The notes below the pieces were generated by a model, which saw only the letters and a list, made by a program, of their open reading frames with translations, did not search any database and had not been told where the DNA came from. Below, piece by piece: positions 62,404-64,000 of a stretch of DNA of 64,000 nt. The DNA is taken from NCBI RefSeq assembly GCF_016765655.2, contig NZ_CP086106.1, positions 4,081,001 to 4,145,000 of the forward strand. Direction: 5' to 3'. Numbering within the stretch: the first letter of the stretch is position 1; every line of letters starts with the position of its first letter. The DNA is from Skermanella mucosa (GTDB lineage: Bacteria > Pseudomonadota > Alphaproteobacteria > Azospirillales > Azospirillaceae). Made by a program: the position numbers and the translations under genes.

Positions 62404-64000
62404 TCAGGCGAAAAGCTGGCCGAAGTCGCCCACCCCCGTCACGCCCACCAGCGCCACCGAAGCACCGTTGAACTCCAGCACCGTCGTGTCGGCACCGCCG
62501 GCACCGTCGGTGTCCCGCTCGGTCACGTCGCGCAGCCGCAGGCCCCGGTCGATCTCCAGCCGGTCGCCTTCCGAAAGGTCGAAGTCCAGCACCATGTCCT
62601 TCCCGCCTCCCCGGGAGACCACGAAGATGTCGGCCCCGGCGTCCCCGGCGAGCCGGTCGTCGCCCGTGCCGCCGTCGAGCCGGTCGTTGCCCGAGCCGCC
62701 GAACAGCCCGTCCCCGCCGTTGCCGCCGAGAAGCGTGTCGGCACCGTCCAGGCCGCGCACCACGTCGTTGCCGTTTCCGGCCCGATAGGTGGTGGCGAAG
62801 GCGCCCGCGTCCGTGAAGGAGTCGGCCTTGTTGGTGCCGGATACCGTCCGGATCGGATTGCCCAGGTCGAGGCCCGCCAGAAGGGGATCATGGTCCGACA
62901 CCCGGGCCGCGACCGAGCCGTCGAAATAATCGGGATCGCGTCCGAAATCCAGGTTGTAGTCGAGCGCGTCGGCCTCGTCCGCGTTGATGTGCCACTCGGT
63001 GATGCCGGTGACCTGATCGCCCAGCGTCTCGTTCGCCAGGATATAGTCGAGCGAGCCGATCTGGCCATCGAACACGTAGGAGTATGGGTCGTCGATGCGC
63101 TCCTGCAGGTTCTCGTATCCGGCACCTTTGAGGACGTCGATCGGGTCCTCCCGGAAATAGGCGTTGAGATCGCCCAGGATCATCCTGTCGCCGTCGTCCG
63201 TGCCGGTCGGGTTCGTTTCCAGCCACCCGGCCAGGGCTTCGGCGGCCAGTTCGCGCTGGTTGTTCCAGCTGCCCGCGCCGTCTCCCCGATCGGCATCCTC
63301 GCCCTGCCCCGATCCGCCCTTGGACTTGAAGTGATTGGCGACCGCGGTGAACTGCTCGCCCGTCCCGGCCTCCTCGAAGGTCACGGCCAGGGCGGCGCGG
63401 CTGGTGTTCTCGCCGTTGAAGATGCCGCCGACGGTGCTCTCGGCCAGCAGTTCCGGCCCGACGTCCGAATCGTCCAGGACCGCCACGCCGGTGTCCCCGG
63501 CGATCCGGACCTCGTCCGGCTTGTAGATCATGCCGACGGCGATCGCGTCGCCGCCGACGAAATCCTGCCCCGGCCGCACCCAGTCGTAGAGCGTCGTTCC
63601 GGCCGCCGCGTTCAGCTCGCCGACCAGGTATTCGACCGCGTTGCCGGACGATCCCTCGATGAAGTCGTTCTCCAGCTCGACGAGGCCGAGCACGTCGGCG
63701 TCGAGCCCCAGGATCGCGGTCACCAGCTTGTCGGTCTGGCGCTCGAACTCCGCCGGACTGTTGGCCCCGCGCGGCTCGAAGCCGTTCTCCGTGGTATTAC
63801 CGCCGGCATCCAGCGTGGTGAAATAGTTCAGGACGTTGAAGCTGGCGACCTGCAGCGTGCCGCCGACCGGATCGGGCTCGGCCGGGCGCTCGTTGACGGG
63901 CACGAAGGAATTGTCGCCGTCCTCGACCGAACGGACGCGATAGGCTCCCGCCGGGCCGAAGCCGAGCACGCCGGTGAGCCCGGTGACCGTGTCGCCCATG
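62404..64000 (-). CDS. Secreted endonuclease/exonuclease/phosphatase-family protein with RTX repeats, C-terminal part
   Basis: At least 531 residues are visible; the N-terminus continues beyond the right edge. The nuclease domain has VLGLVELENDFIEG, MILGDLNAYFRED and ARVSDHDPLLAGLDLG, giving catalytic Glu, Asp/Asn and Asp/His of the DNase I-like (ExeM/NucH) fold. It is followed by calcium-binding RTX nonapeptides (GGNGGDGLFGGSGNDRLDGG, GDDRLAGDAGAD) and a C-terminal type I secretion-like region ending DFGQLFA. It probably degrades extracellular DNA after export by a type I system. Confidence 0.88.
   Translation of the reverse strand, partial: MGDTVTGLTGVLGFGPAGAYRVRSVEDGDNSFVPVNERPAEPDPVGGTLQVASFNVLNYFTTLDAGGNTTENGFEPRGANSPAEFERQTDKLVTAILGLDADVLGLVELENDFIEGSSGNAVEYLVGELNAAAGTTLYDWVRPGQDFVGGDAIAVGMIYKPDEVRIAGDTGVAVLDDSDVGPELLAESTVGGIFNGENTSRAALAVTFEEAGTGEQFTAVANHFKSKGGSGQGEDADRGDGAGSWNNQRELAAEALAGWLETNPTGTDDGDRMILGDLNAYFREDPIDVLKGAGYENLQERIDDPYSYVFDGQIGSLDYILANETLGDQVTGITEWHINADEADALDYNLDFGRDPDYFDGSVAARVSDHDPLLAGLDLGNPIRTVSGTNKADSFTDAGAFATTYRAGNGNDVVRGLDGADTLLGGNGGDGLFGGSGNDRLDGGTGDDRLAGDAGADIFVVSRGGGKDMVLDFDLSEGDRLEIDRGLRLRDVTERDTDGAGGADTTVLEFNGASVALVGVTGVGDFGQLFA

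Overview
The window looks like part of a chromosome or large replicon of a very GC-rich alphaproteobacterium, most plausibly a soil or plant-associated Rhodospirillales member (Azospirillum/Skermanella-like). The supports are a pseudouridine synthase followed by rpoH, a metC-hisI pair beside an Aap-type general amino-acid ABC operon, many ABC/TRAP catabolic gene clusters, GTG/TTG starts, and REP-like repeats. No tools were run, so family names come from motif recognition.

Layout. (1) 1-7957, iron: the end of a TonB-dependent siderophore receptor, a tightly overlapped piuC-Sel1-FMN hydroxyacid oxidase block, a Fur-like palindrome, and a complete four-gene siderophore ABC importer. (2) 8190-18527, sugar catabolism: a D-2-hydroxyacid dehydrogenase, a GntR/FCD regulator divergent from a sugar ABC importer whose two permeases are fused, then SDR, CRYL1-like 3-hydroxyacid dehydrogenase, BKACE beta-keto acid cleavage enzyme and SMP-30 lactonase. 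(3) 18602-29942, organic-acid catabolism: one long minus-strand run (CoA transferase, enoyl-CoA hydratase, HMG-CoA-lyase-like, acyl-CoA dehydrogenase, MmgE/PrpD, TRAP DctP-DctQ-DctM, LacI regulator) divergent from an acyl-CoA synthetase. A LacI-type palindrome lies in the shared promoter. (4) 29943-31234, a small accessory patch with a P-loop kinase beside tRNA-Glu(CTC). (5) 31350-37454, core genes: threonine aldolase, RluD-like synthase, rpoH with a structured leader, and a membrane-anchored probable pseudokinase. (6) 37785-44132, a peptide-type ABC importer with fused ATPases plus a PhnD-like protein. (7) 44133-46087, a REP doublet, small stress-type proteins, and an MntA-like nucleotidyltransferase with a possible HepT remnant. 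(8) 46197-52426, the aap operon behind a sigma54-type promoter, then metC-hisI. (9) 52427-54110, a largely non-coding stretch with an FNR/FixK-box promoter and a candidate small RNA. (10) 54111-64000, a SUV3-like helicase, a globin-coupled chemoreceptor, a PQQ aldose dehydrogenase, an IclR-dgoK-dgoA operon, REP repeats, and the end of a secreted RTX-repeat nuclease.

The least routine items are the FNR-box-driven small RNA candidate near 52.54-52.66 kb, the lactonase/3-hydroxyacid dehydrogenase/BKACE sugar cluster, the acyl-CoA cluster that could degrade a 3-methylglutarate-like acid, and the pseudokinase/membrane-protein pair.
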